Below are positions 15,518 to 23,757 of a stretch of 48,934 bases of DNA, one piece after another (the first letter of the stretch is position 1; every line of letters starts with the position of its first letter). Under the pieces are notes generated by a model. It was not told where the DNA came from, made no database searches, and saw only the letters and a program-made list of their open reading frames with translations. The stretch lies in contig PMEM01000019.1 in assembly GCA_003155795.1 (NCBI GenBank), positions 8,781 through 57,714 on the forward strand, given 5' to 3'. A program made the translations under genes and the position numbers. The stretch is from Gemmatimonadota bacterium (lineage in GTDB: Bacteria > Gemmatimonadota > Gemmatimonadetes > Gemmatimonadales > Gemmatimonadaceae).

Positions 15518-18052
15518 TTATTGTGCCCTTCGCCATTCGAGGCCCGAGACTCGAACAATTCCCGGATAGGGTGACTTTGGACCCTTGATCGCGGCCCACA
15601 GAATTCTGTTGAAAGTATTTTCGTCGGCGCGGTCCTCAGCAGACAGGTCAAGCTTCGCAGATGCGGCGGCCAACGCGGTATTCCTCAGATTCTTTTCATT
15701 GAAATCGACATTGGGTGTCAAAGCGACATACGGCGTGAGGTCCGGCTTCGCTGACCAGATATTTCGCAGTGGCCTGCCGTAGTAATCGAACTGGGATAGC
15801 GACCCGGTATGCAGGATCTCGCTCATCGTGGCGATGAAATCGGTTGTGTTGGTCCAGCGGTGCACTACTCCACCATTGTTGTATGCTGAAATTACAAATG
15901 CCGGCGCGCGGTGCGAGTCGACATGATCCGGCCCATTCTGTGCGTCATCTTCAACGATGAAGACTACAGTATTCTTCCAAAAGGGAGAGTGCGAGAGCGC
16001 ATCCACCAAGCGGCCGAGTGCGAGGTCATTGTCGGCCATGTACGCACGAGGCGATCTGGAACCAGCGCGCGCACCAGCCGTGTGATCATTCGGTAGCCGC
16101 ACTATTTCCAGCTGTGGCATCGCTCCGCTTTTCACGTAGCTCGCGAACTCCTTGAGCCACACTTCGATGCGCGATTGATCCGTCTGGTTCAGATCGAAAC
16201 CAGCGTAATCCGGATTGGTGTGAGTCGCGAGAAATGGTTTGTCACCGATGTATACGGTGTGCCCGTCGGCAGTGTCGGTTACGACATACTCGCCATAATT
16301 GCGAAGTGTAAGATGGGCGCGCGCGGCCAGATCCCAGAGATATCCGTGTGCGGACTCGTTCACATCGTCATCGGGGATGTCCTTGCGGCCATAGCCCCCG
16401 TTCGTTCCTTCGTAATCGTAGCTGCGTCCGCGACTCGAGTACTGACTTGGTACAGTCTTCTCCAAATAATCCGTCGCATATGCCGCGGTCGACCAGTTGT
16501 GACCGTCAGCACTAACTTCTGCGTTTGTAAAGAACCGATCGAGGTCGCCAAACCGCTCCGCGAGTGCATGGTGGTTCGGGGAGACCGAGCGCGGGAAAAA
16601 CACAAGCGATGTGTCGCCGTCGCCAATGGGAAGATCGCCAAGGACCTCGTCGTACGTCCGGTTCTCCTTGATGACGTAAATAACGTGCGTGAACGGCGGA
16701 TACTTCGCCGAGCCGGCACCTGTATGTGAACGATCGTCGTCCCACCCCTGGGCACGGGCGACCCGGGTCGTGAGTGGCGCAAGCGCAGCGGGGGATGCCT
16801 CGGCGAGAGTCAACGTCATGAGGCTACCCGTCGTTTGACCAAGTGTATACGCGTGCGAGTCCTTGCTGGCCGGATGCAGTGGATTGGGGCCATCGGGATT
16901 CGGCGCCGTTCCAAGTCCCTTGCCGCTGAGCACGAGCAGTGTGTCGTGCGCCGCGACGACTGCAGTGGGATACCAATCCACCGGAATGCGTCCAACCAAT
17001 GTGTCCGATCCATGCGCCGATGCGACATCGGATGCATCGCGGCTCAGATCAAAGACGCCGACAGCATTATTGTCTGCCTCTGCGACGAAGAGCCGTGTGC
17101 CGTCCGTCGAAAGGGCCACGGCGTCCGGCGTGCTTCCCTCTGCGGGGCCGCTGGGTGGCGGATCCATCAATCGCGCAACGACAGCGCGGCTCCGTGTGTC
17201 GAGTACGATAACCTGGTCAGTGCTTCCCGACGCGATGAACAGTCGACTGCCAGAACTGTTCAGAACCATCGCGGACGGGTGACGTCCGACAGTTACCGTG
17301 CCTTCGGCGCGCAGCAGATCCGAACCATTCGCGCCGTACACTGATACAGAATTGCCACCCCATGCCGAGACATAGACGGAACCATTGGGCGCAACAGCAA
17401 CGCCGTACGGATAGCGCCCCGCACCGAAGCGTTGTACAACCTTGGCGCTCGACAGGTCGATCACCGCCAGTGAATCGGCAAGATTTTCGGCGACGTAAAG
17501 CATTTTGCCATCCGGGGACAGCGCAATGCCAGCCGGATAACTCTTCCCGGACGCGCGCGGACTTTTGGCCCTGAGCACCAGGCTGTCGGTCAACGACGCC
17601 GTTCCGTTTCGCCATGCGTAGCGATAGACGACATCCTGGTTTCCGCCGGACACGTAGAGTGTCTTTCCGTCCACGGAGAACGCGACGCCTATGAACGCAG
17701 CAGCCTGCGAGACGTTTTGGAGTACACGACCAGATGCGCGGTCAACAACCTGAAAACCCTGCTCTCGCCAACCGTTGAGTAACACGACTACGCGATCGCC
17801 GGTTGGAGAAACCACCATGGACAGTGGCATCGACCCCAGAGGAATCGATGCGGCCGCAGGGTCCAGCCGCACACCGGTCGGAAGTACCGAGCGGCCCTCA
17901 ACGATCCCCGATGCTCCGGATGACGGCGGTGATCCCGAGCTTGCAGGTCTGCACGAAGCGGCAAGGAACGTCAGGCAGGTCGCTGCCAGGCTCGCCTGGA
18001 GTCGGCCTTGCGACCATTTACGAGCGGCGGGAATCGATATGGTCTGCTTCAC
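15518..18052 (-). CDS. YncE-type beta-propeller fused to alkaline-phosphatase/phosphoesterase domain, exported
   Basis: 844 residues. An export signal ends near Cys34 (FLAASC), so it may be a lipoprotein. Residues of about 60-420 make a seven-bladed YVTN propeller with repeated blades such as GRYPYGVAVAPNGSVYVSAWG and LSPDGKMLYVAEN. From about 460 on, the phosphoesterase domain of PF04185 type begins with VIYVIKENRTYDEVLGDL, then EVSADGHNWS and FIVEDDAQNGPDHVDSHR, where metal-binding acidic and His residues cluster. Domain order matches the known YncE/alkaline phosphatase fusions. The substrate is unknown; hydrolysis of a phosphoester in the periplasm is the likely activity. Confidence 0.88.
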   Translation of the reverse strand: MKQTISIPAARKWSQGRLQASLAATCLTFLAASCRPASSGSPPSSGASGIVEGRSVLPTGVRLDPAAASIPLGSMPLSMVVSPTGDRVVVLLNGWREQGFQVVDRASGRVLQNVSQAAAFIGVAFSVDGKTLYVSGGNQDVVYRYAWRNGTASLTDSLVLRAKSPRASGKSYPAGIALSPDGKMLYVAENLADSLAVIDLSSAKVVQRFGAGRYPYGVAVAPNGSVYVSAWGGNSVSVYGANGSDLLRAEGTVTVGRHPSAMVLNSSGSRLFIASGSTDQVIVLDTRSRAVVARLMDPPPSGPAEGSTPDAVALSTDGTRLFVAEADNNAVGVFDLSRDASDVASAHGSDTLVGRIPVDWYPTAVVAAHDTLLVLSGKGLGTAPNPDGPNPLHPASKDSHAYTLGQTTGSLMTLTLAEASPAALAPLTTRVARAQGWDDDRSHTGAGSAKYPPFTHVIYVIKENRTYDEVLGDLPIGDGDTSLVFFPRSVSPNHHALAERFGDLDRFFTNAEVSADGHNWSTAAYATDYLEKTVPSQYSSRGRSYDYEGTNGGYGRKDIPDDDVNESAHGYLWDLAARAHLTLRNYGEYVVTDTADGHTVYIGDKPFLATHTNPDYAGFDLNQTDQSRIEVWLKEFASYVKSGAMPQLEIVRLPNDHTAGARAGSRSPRAYMADNDLALGRLVDALSHSPFWKNTVVFIVEDDAQNGPDHVDSHRAPAFVISAYNNGGVVHRWTNTTDFIATMSEILHTGSLSQFDYYGRPLRNIWSAKPDLTPYVALTPNVDFNEKNLRNTALAAASAKLDLSAEDRADENTFNRILWAAIKGPKSPYPGIVRVSGLEWRRAQ

Positions 18053-18078
18053 ATAGCACCCTGATGTACAAGTTGGAC

Positions 18079-19602
18079 TCAGGAAATCGTCTTGCTACCA
18101 TCCAATTTGGAACGAATTGCCGCAACCAGCGCGTCGGCACCTGGCTGCACGTTCTCGATCGTCACGTTGACACCGGCATCCCGAAGTACTTGCACGGTCG
18201 CTGCATCGTACGCCGCAGCCGGAACGGATCCTAATGCATCCTCAGCTACAGCGCGAATGTACTCCTCGGCAGCCGATGGTGACATCGCGACTACAAGATC
18301 CGAATGACGATCGCCCATAATGCGACGGAATCGTTCCAGCTGTTTGGTGAGCGGAACGTCACGGTACAGCGCAAGCGACGTCACGACCGCACCCGCCTGT
18401 TCCAGATCTCTCGCGAACGGCTCTGCGGTATCATCCTCGGCTACGTAGAGAAGAGATGCGCCCGGAATATCGGCACGCTCGGAGAGCTCGTCGATCAACG
18501 CCGTGGCCTGGAATTTCTCCTGCGTCACGTCCACCGTTATCCCCCGGTCGAGCAGCGATGCAGCTGTCGCCGGATCCACACACGCCACTTTTGCGTTTGC
18601 GAGAGCGCGGGTGTCGCGACCGGACAGTATGAGCTGCTCCCAGAAGACGGCTACTGCGTCCGGAGTCGAAAAAACGATCCACTCGTACTCCGACAGCCGC
18701 TCAATCTCCGCACGCAGAAGATCGAGGTCCAGCCGTGCGATCCCAGGTTTTGGCAATTCAATAACGAACGCGCCGATCTCGCGAAGGTTATCACCAACGG
18801 TGGACACGCCGTAACGCGACCGTGCAAGAATAATCTGCCTTCCGAATAACGGGCGAGTTTCGAACCACGTCAACTCATCCCGAAGCACAACCGTCCAGCC
18901 AATTATGACAGTCGCGGTTTTCATCATGCCGGCACGCATCATCGCATCGGCAATCGTGCCGAGGGTGGCGACGATGGTGCGCTGATTCGGCCGGCCCGCG
19001 TGTACAATCGCCGCGGCGGGAATGTCACCAGAAACGCCAGCGACAGCGTAGCCCGCTACGATCGCTTCAAGTACCGGCGATGCATTCCGAACTACAACAG
19101 TCGCGCCGACCCGCGCAATCGTGCTCCAATCCATCTCGCCGCCCCGCACAGGATCACGACCATTCGCGAAAATTGTCGCAGCTGCCATCGTCGCCGAAAG
19201 CAACGGTATGCCAGCGTACGTCGACACTGAATTCTGTATCGGTACACCCGGTACGATTTCGAACTCCACGTCGGAGTCGTGCAGTGCCGTGACGAGATCG
19301 GTCCCTCTACCAAACCCGAGGGGATCGCCGTGAGCGAGATAGACCACGCGCAACTCCTTTCGCGCCAGTTCCACAAGCAGGGACGCCACGTCTGCCGCCG
19401 GCGCGCGCCGCACTTTCCCGCGGGGGCCGACATAGTACGTCTCAGGACCACCAGAGAGTCCGCCAGGTATCAACTTGCGCTGACTGCGTCGTTCGTACAC
19501 GACTGCGTCTGCGCGCGCGAGCAACTCCTTGCCCCGGACCGTGAGGAGACCAGCCAGACCTGGCCCGGCGCCGACTACAAAGACGATTCCTTTCTCCGCC
19601 AT
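18079..19602 (-). CDS. Tetrapyrrole methylase (CobA/SUMT-like) fused to uroporphyrinogen-III synthase (HemD)
   Basis: 507 residues from the ATG preceded by GGAGGAGG at ideal spacing; a GTG 18 bases upstream is less likely. Residues 1-245 resemble SUMT: VVGAGPGLAGLLTVRG, YVGPRG, HGDPLGFGRGTD and VPGVPIQNS. Residues 250-505 resemble HemD: VFSTPDAVAVFW and LALYRDVPL. The methylase glycine loop reads GPGL where SUMT has GPGD, and HGDPLG replaces GGDPFV, so methylation of uroporphyrinogen III is uncertain. HemD makes uroporphyrinogen III for haem. It follows ccmD with overlapping frames, tying haem supply to cytochrome c maturation. Confidence 0.83.
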   Translation of the reverse strand: MAEKGIVFVVGAGPGLAGLLTVRGKELLARADAVVYERRSQRKLIPGGLSGGPETYYVGPRGKVRRAPAADVASLLVELARKELRVVYLAHGDPLGFGRGTDLVTALHDSDVEFEIVPGVPIQNSVSTYAGIPLLSATMAAATIFANGRDPVRGGEMDWSTIARVGATVVVRNASPVLEAIVAGYAVAGVSGDIPAAAIVHAGRPNQRTIVATLGTIADAMMRAGMMKTATVIIGWTVVLRDELTWFETRPLFGRQIILARSRYGVSTVGDNLREIGAFVIELPKPGIARLDLDLLRAEIERLSEYEWIVFSTPDAVAVFWEQLILSGRDTRALANAKVACVDPATAASLLDRGITVDVTQEKFQATALIDELSERADIPGASLLYVAEDDTAEPFARDLEQAGAVVTSLALYRDVPLTKQLERFRRIMGDRHSDLVVAMSPSAAEEYIRAVAEDALGSVPAAAYDAATVQVLRDAGVNVTIENVQPGADALVAAIRSKLDGSKTIS

Positions 19603-19703
19603 CTGCGCCTCCTCCACCACAGGCTAACGGCATACCCGCCATAAATAACCGCCGCCACCGCGTACGCGAGGTGATACCAGAACGCGTCCTCCGGGAACCT
19701 CAT
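19575..19703 (-). CDS. ccmD: CcmD-like haem exporter small subunit, 42 aa
   Basis: A 42-residue frame with ATG overlapping the ccmC stop (ATGA). The peptide reads MRFPEDAFWYHLAYAVAAV, then IYGGYAVSLWWRRRRWRR and a short tail: a short start, an aromatic entry, one membrane helix (about 8-28) and a dense basic cytoplasmic stretch. This is exactly the CcmD plan. CcmD helps release holo-CcmE from the CcmABC complex. Its 3' end overlaps the start of the tetrapyrrole fusion by 28 bases in another frame. Length, topology and place right after ccmC make the call good despite the low information content. Confidence 0.8.
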   Translation of the reverse strand: MRFPEDAFWYHLAYAVAAVIYGGYAVSLWWRRRRWRRKESSL

Positions 19704-20362
19704 GAGCCGGCCTCTGTAGCAGCGTCACGATCGACGGCAAGGAGATACCTCTCTCGTAACAGCCACGCGAACAGCAGTGTCAGCGCCAGGAACGATGACA
19801 CAAGGGTGATAAGCATCTCACGCGGCATGGACGGCGCACTCGGCTTGAGCAAGACCGGCATCGGATGCATCGTCCGGAAGAAGTACACGCTCAGGTGAAT
19901 GAACGGAACGAGTAGTGCGCCCAAAATACCGATCACCGCCGAGAATCGCGCGCGCATCTCGAAATCGTCGATGGCGCCGCGCAGAATCAGATAGCCCGCG
20001 TAGATGAACCACAGGAAAAGCGTCAGCGTGAGGCGCGCATCCCAGGTCCAGTACGCACCCCATACCGGTTTGGCCCAGAGAGGGCCGGTGACGAGCACCA
20101 CTGAAGTGAACACAAATCCAACTTCTGCGGAGCTGGAAGCGACGCGATCCAGTTTCGGATCCTTGAGCCACAGGTAGAGGATGCTCGTGATGAACACCAG
20201 GCCGAACGCGAGGTACAGCCCCACCCACGCGGACGGGGCGTGAACGTAGAGAATTTTCTGGGCCGGTCCCTGCAAAGCATCAAACGGCGTGAAGAATATC
20301 GCGCGGACGTAGGTTCCGACAACCGCCAGGATGGCGATAATACCAAGTTTGGAGAACTTCAT
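19700..20362 (-). CDS. ccmC: Haem exporter / cytochrome c maturation protein CcmC
   Basis: 220 residues with six membrane helices. The CcmC/CcsA signature is present: ILYVHAPSAWVGLYLAF, with the first conserved histidine, then the tryptophan-rich periplasmic WWD-type motif as VWGAYWTWDARLT, and a second conserved histidine in VPFIHLSVYFFRTMHP. CcmC loads haem on CcmE. Overlaps of four bases on both sides (with ccmB before and ccmD after) show strict coupling. The WWD motif lacks the first of the usual tandem tryptophans but keeps the core W-x-W-D. Confidence 0.93.
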   Translation of the reverse strand: MKFSKLGIIAILAVVGTYVRAIFFTPFDALQGPAQKILYVHAPSAWVGLYLAFGLVFITSILYLWLKDPKLDRVASSSAEVGFVFTSVVLVTGPLWAKPVWGAYWTWDARLTLTLFLWFIYAGYLILRGAIDDFEMRARFSAVIGILGALLVPFIHLSVYFFRTMHPMPVLLKPSAPSMPREMLITLVSSFLALTLLFAWLLRERYLLAVDRDAATEAGS

Positions 20363-21051
20363 TGGTCCAGTGTGTATGGATACAGCAGTGTACAGACTAC
20401 AAGAAATACCACGTCGAACGCACCGAGTATGGAAACGTATCCCGAAACCTCCGCAACCGGGCGGCCATTCATGAGTCGCGCGGTAGCCTGAGCTGCCGGA
20501 AGTATCACCGGTACAAAGAACGGTAGAGCCAGCAATGGAAGTAGCAATTCAGCCAACCGGGTGCTGACGACCATCGAGGAGAAAAGTGTGCCGACGGCTA
20601 CGAGTCCGACAGACGCAAGGAGGACAATTCCGATGAGTGGCAACACATAGCCACCGATCGGCACATTATATAGCAAGGCCACCGCGGGCAGCGATATCGC
20701 CTGAACAACTATTACGAAGCCGAGGTTCGCGAGCAACTTTCCAAGATAAATAGCTTCCCGGCCGACCGGAGCCGCAAGTAGCGCATCTATCGCGCGAGTA
20801 GGCTGCTCGACGCCGAATGAGCGGTGCAGGCCGAGCAAGCCCGAGAAAGTAAAGATGACCCATAAAACGCCGGGTGCGAGATCGACTGATGCAACTGCAG
20901 TTGGGTCCCACGCAAAGAAGAAAATCGTGATCGCGAGCACCGCAAACGCAACTGCCGAGAGTATGACGCTGCGCGAGCGGAATTCGATCAGCAGATCCTT
21001 GCGAGTGATCGCCAGCGCCGATGCAAGCACCCCCGGAGTTCGATGCACCAT
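20359..21051 (-). CDS. ccmB: Haem exporter membrane subunit CcmB
   Basis: 230 residues from the ATG giving MVHRTPGVLASALAITRKDL, a normal CcmB start; an ATG 15 bases upstream would overlap ccmA by 11 bases. KDLLIEFRSRSVILSAVAF is the typical amphipathic segment before the first helix, and about six membrane helices follow with the conserved GLHRSFGVEQ loop and LPLLALPFFVPVIL. CcmB is the membrane part of the CcmAB ABC transporter that works with CcmC and CcmD. Neighbours on both sides confirm it. Confidence 0.92.
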   Translation of the reverse strand: MVHRTPGVLASALAITRKDLLIEFRSRSVILSAVAFAVLAITIFFFAWDPTAVASVDLAPGVLWVIFTFSGLLGLHRSFGVEQPTRAIDALLAAPVGREAIYLGKLLANLGFVIVVQAISLPAVALLYNVPIGGYVLPLIGIVLLASVGLVAVGTLFSSMVVSTRLAELLLPLLALPFFVPVILPAAQATARLMNGRPVAEVSGYVSILGAFDVVFLVVCTLLYPYTLDQ

Positions 21052-21055
21052 CGCT

Positions 21056-21784
21056 CTAGGAGGCATCGACCGACAGTTCTCGATACAGTGCGGTGTACTC
21101 ATCACGGGCTGGAATTGGAGTGCTGTCCAGGCGGACAAACCGTCCATCACGCATGATCGCCGCCGCCGTGCAGAGTGACAGCGCCTCATCGAGATTATGC
21201 GTCACGATGATAATCGCCGCCCCTGAGTCACGAAGACCAGCCAGCATTCCAGTAAGCGCCGAAGCGCCGCCCGCGTCCAGACCGGTGAATGGCTCATCCG
21301 CCAGCAACACCGACGGCTCATGCACAATTGCGCGCGCGACGGAAACACGCTGCTGCATGCCGCGACTGAGTGACTGAACGCGGACGTCGGCGAACGAGTC
21401 GGCACCTAGACGTTGAAGAACTCGTTGTGTCGCTTGACGCACGTCTGCAACACCATACATGCGCGCAGCAAATTCGACGTTTTCTCGCGCCGTCAGCGCG
21501 TCGTACAGCATCGTCTGGTGCGACACCAGGCCGACACGTGCGCGCACCTCTGCCCCGCCTGGGAGCGCGACGCCCTCGATTGTCGCCTGCCCCGACGTAG
21601 GGCGCAGCAAGCCACCCAACATCCGGAGCAACGTGGTCTTGCCGGCTCCGTTGGGGCCGAACAATGCAAGACAATCACCGGGGGCGAGTGACAGGGACAC
21701 ACCGTTCACCGCGCGCCGGGAACCGAAAGATCGGACGAGATCGGTGGCCGTAACGGAGAAGCCTTCCGCCGGTGCAAGAGTCAC
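21056..21784 (-). CDS. ccmA: Cytochrome c maturation ABC transporter ATP-binding subunit CcmA
   Basis: 242 residues, GTG start. Walker A is GPNGAGKTT at about 43-51, the Q-loop region VSHQTMLYD follows, the ABC signature is LSRGMQQRVSVARA, Walker B VLLADEPFTGLD, and the switch His is in IVTHNLDEA. CcmA hydrolyses ATP to drive release of holo-CcmE. It heads the ccmABCD run. A 73-base gap separates it from a tiny membrane protein gene upstream. Confidence 0.93.
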   Translation of the reverse strand: MTLAPAEGFSVTATDLVRSFGSRRAVNGVSLSLAPGDCLALFGPNGAGKTTLLRMLGGLLRPTSGQATIEGVALPGGAEVRARVGLVSHQTMLYDALTARENVEFAARMYGVADVRQATQRVLQRLGADSFADVRVQSLSRGMQQRVSVARAIVHEPSVLLADEPFTGLDAGGASALTGMLAGLRDSGAAIIIVTHNLDEALSLCTAAAIMRDGRFVRLDSTPIPARDEYTALYRELSVDAS

Positions 21785-21857
21785 AAGCGGTCCATTTGTA
21801 GTAACGCAAACCGTCGCACCATCCTGGACTTCGGGTGGCGCGCGACCGACGTTGTGC

Positions 21858-22007
21858 TTACTTGGTGGCCGCTGCGGCCGGCTTCTCGCTCGCGTAATGA
21901 TGATTCGTGATTACCACGACGCCAAACAAGATCGCGAACACGAAGCAACCACCCACGACCAGACCAGTGAGAGCAGCGGGAAAATCGGTTTGCTGTTTGG
22001 TTTGCAT
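21858..22007 (-). CDS. Small single-pass membrane protein, 49 aa, unknown function
   Basis: A 49-residue frame: [19 protein letters not shown], then a hydrophobic run through CFVFAILFGVVVITNHH, and an Ala-rich tail ending PAAAATK. One membrane helix (about 11-34) is clear. Its ATG overlaps the cyclophilin stop (TAATG), which is a strong sign of translation by coupling. It lies just before ccmA, so a link to haem export or to cytochrome oxidase assembly is possible, but I recognise no family. Confidence 0.65.
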   Translation of the reverse strand: MQTKQQTDFPAALTGLVVGGCFVFAILFGVVVITNHHYASEKPAAAATK

Positions 22008-22489
22008 TACTTCTCCGTAGCGGTGTCGGAATCCGTGACACGAACTTTCGTCATCACGTCGTTCTGGCGGATCTGACGCACAACATCGTCGCCCTTGATC
22101 ACCTTGCCGAATACTGTGTGAACACCGTTAAGGTGACGCGTGTTTTTCTCGTCGAGGACAATAAAGAACTGGCTGCCGCCGGTATCCTTCCCCGCGTGAG
22201 CCATGGAGAGGGCGCCAAACTCGTGAGTATGTGGATTGCCCTTGGTCTCGCACTTTATAGTGTAGCCTGGACCACCCGTGCCGATGCGTGGATTGCCGGC
22301 TGGAAGATCGCGAGATAACGGGTCGCCACCCTGCACCACGAATTCCGGAATCACGCGATGGAACTTCACGCCGTCATAGAACCCTTCGTTTGCAAGCTTC
22401 TCAAAATTTCCGGCTGCAAGCGGTGCCTCACCCGGGTAGAGTTCGGCCACCATGGTTCCCTTGTTTGTTTCGATAGTTGCTTGCTTCAC
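22007..22489 (-). CDS. Cyclophilin-type peptidyl-prolyl cis-trans isomerase
   Basis: 160 residues with the cyclophilin core: [17 protein letters not shown] (catalytic Arg and the FxxQGGD loop), [15 protein letters not shown] and [15 protein letters not shown]. There is no signal peptide, so the protein is cytoplasmic, like PpiB. It catalyses proline isomerisation during folding. It starts four bases inside the nth gene (ATGA) and ends one base inside the small membrane protein gene, so all three are co-translated. Confidence 0.92.
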   Translation of the reverse strand: MKQATIETNKGTMVAELYPGEAPLAAGNFEKLANEGFYDGVKFHRVIPEFVVQGGDPLSRDLPAGNPRIGTGGPGYTIKCETKGNPHTHEFGALSMAHAGKDTGGSQFFIVLDEKNTRHLNGVHTVFGKVIKGDDVVRQIRQNDVMTKVRVTDSDTATEK

Positions 22490-23127
22490 ACTTCACTCGA
22501 TGGACATATGTCATTCAGTACGCACTCTGCGCACCTGGGGCGTCGGGCCACACAGACACGGCGCCCGTGAAATATCAGCAGATGGGACAGAAGAGTCCAA
22601 TTATTTCGAGGAAAAAGCTTCGTCAGCACCTTTTCAACCTTCACCGGGTCGGAAAGACGGGTCAGCCCCAGCCTGCGGCTGACTCGACCCACATGGGTGT
22701 CGACAACGACACCCTCCGGAATGCCAAACGCCGTCCCAAGAATGACATTGGCCGTCTTCCGACCCACTCCAGGGAGGGTGATTAGTTGCGCCATGCTGTT
22801 GGGCACCGAGCCTCCAAAACGGTCCACGACGCCCCCAGCCATACCGAGGAGGCTCTTTGTCTTGTTTCGGAAAAAACCCGTTGGCCGGATCAGATCTTCG
22901 ACTTCTCGCGGATCGGCCATGGCAAGAGCCTCAGCGTCCGGGTATCGCTTGAACAGGGCTGGCGTCACCATGTTGACCCGTTTATCAGTGCACTGGGCAC
23001 TCAGGATTGTCGCGACGAGTAGCTGATACGGACTGTCGAAGTCAAGCTCGCAATGTGCCTCCGGATAGGCACCAGTCAGCCGCTTGAATATCAGTGGCAC
23101 GCGGACAGCGGCAGGTTTGAGCGGCAT
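22486..23127 (-). CDS. nth: Endonuclease III (DNA glycosylase/AP lyase)
   Basis: 213 residues from the ATG that matches family length; the frame is open 90 bases further upstream but that part looks non-coding. The helix-hairpin-helix [13 protein letters not shown] contains the catalytic Lys124, and [14 protein letters not shown] carries the catalytic Asp143. The C-terminal iron-sulphur loop is complete: Cys192, Cys199, Cys202 and Cys208 (C-x6-C-x2-C-x5-C). It removes oxidised pyrimidines from DNA. Coupled by ATGA to the cyclophilin gene. Confidence 0.95.
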   Translation of the reverse strand: MPLKPAAVRVPLIFKRLTGAYPEAHCELDFDSPYQLLVATILSAQCTDKRVNMVTPALFKRYPDAEALAMADPREVEDLIRPTGFFRNKTKSLLGMAGGVVDRFGGSVPNSMAQLITLPGVGRKTANVILGTAFGIPEGVVVDTHVGRVSRRLGLTRLSDPVKVEKVLTKLFPRNNWTLLSHLLIFHGRRVCVARRPRCAECVLNDICPSSEV

Positions 23128-23233
23128 ATCTGGAAGTAAAGCTATCGACCATGCCAGAGCTGCGCGTGACGGCGCTGATCGAGGGGTGGGCCGTCGGACT
23201 ATGGCGTGGTAAGGCACGCTGGGTCGAGTGAAT

Positions 23234-23291
23234 GGATTCCCGCTTTCGCGGGAATGACGCGGTGTTGGATTCCCGCTTTCGCGGGAATGAC
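23234..23291. repeat. Two tandem REP-like palindromic repeats
   Basis: Two identical 25-base copies at 23234-23258 and 23267-23291, separated by 8 bases. Each contains ATTCCCGC-TTTC-GCGGGAAT, a perfect 8-bp hairpin, and is bounded by GG and GAC. The same kind of core (ATTCCC...GGGAAT) is known from dispersed repeats such as Neisseria dRS3 and similar elements in other bacteria. They lie between the minus-strand hypothetical gene and nth and could end or buffer transcription. Confidence 0.88.
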
Positions 23292-23301
23292 ATTGGCCGC
23301 T

Positions 23302-23757
23302 CTAGTGGTTCTCTTCGACTCCGGCCATCGCAGGCATCGTATCCACCAATTCGTGAAGCTGCTTGACGATGAGGTCGATCTCCTGACGCGCGCCGTCAGC
23401 GTCCAGCATGCCACCCTTCATCGACAGCGCGATCCGGTTCATGTACTTCACCTTATCGAGTAGCTGCTCGGTGGCCCGCCGGAGCTGGAGATATTTGCGC
23501 TTCTCGGCGCGCGCGCGGTAAAACCGGCGTAGCAGATCATCCGTAGTGAAACGCTCGGCAAGCTGAATCGCCTCTTCAATGGTCCTGCCCGGGATGCCCC
23601 CGTGGTCGGGCAACGGCTTGTCACCGACAGCTGGCCCGCTGAACCAGAGGCGCCCGATGTGCTCGAGTCCGTCATAGGAAAACCGGACGATGACGTCACA
23701 GAGCGCGCCGTCGGCGTCGATCGTGGCGAGGTGATGCTCGGCCCTAAAATCAGTCAT
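23302..23757 (-). CDS. Conserved-looking hypothetical protein, 151 aa
   Basis: I do not recognise the family. The first 50 residues look like beta strands (CDVIVRFSYDGLEHIGRLWF). The middle is helical with TIEEAIQLAERFTTDDLLRRF, and the rest is a charged helical region (RARAEKRKYLQLRRATEQLL) that could form a coiled coil. No signal peptide or membrane helix, so it is probably cytoplasmic. Its ATG directly follows the stop of the hydrolase gene (TGAATG), so the two are co-expressed. Coding use of the frame is supported by normal composition and this coupling. Confidence 0.7.
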   Translation of the reverse strand: MTDFRAEHHLATIDADGALCDVIVRFSYDGLEHIGRLWFSGPAVGDKPLPDHGGIPGRTIEEAIQLAERFTTDDLLRRFYRARAEKRKYLQLRRATEQLLDKVKYMNRIALSMKGGMLDADGARQEIDLIVKQLHELVDTMPAMAGVEENH

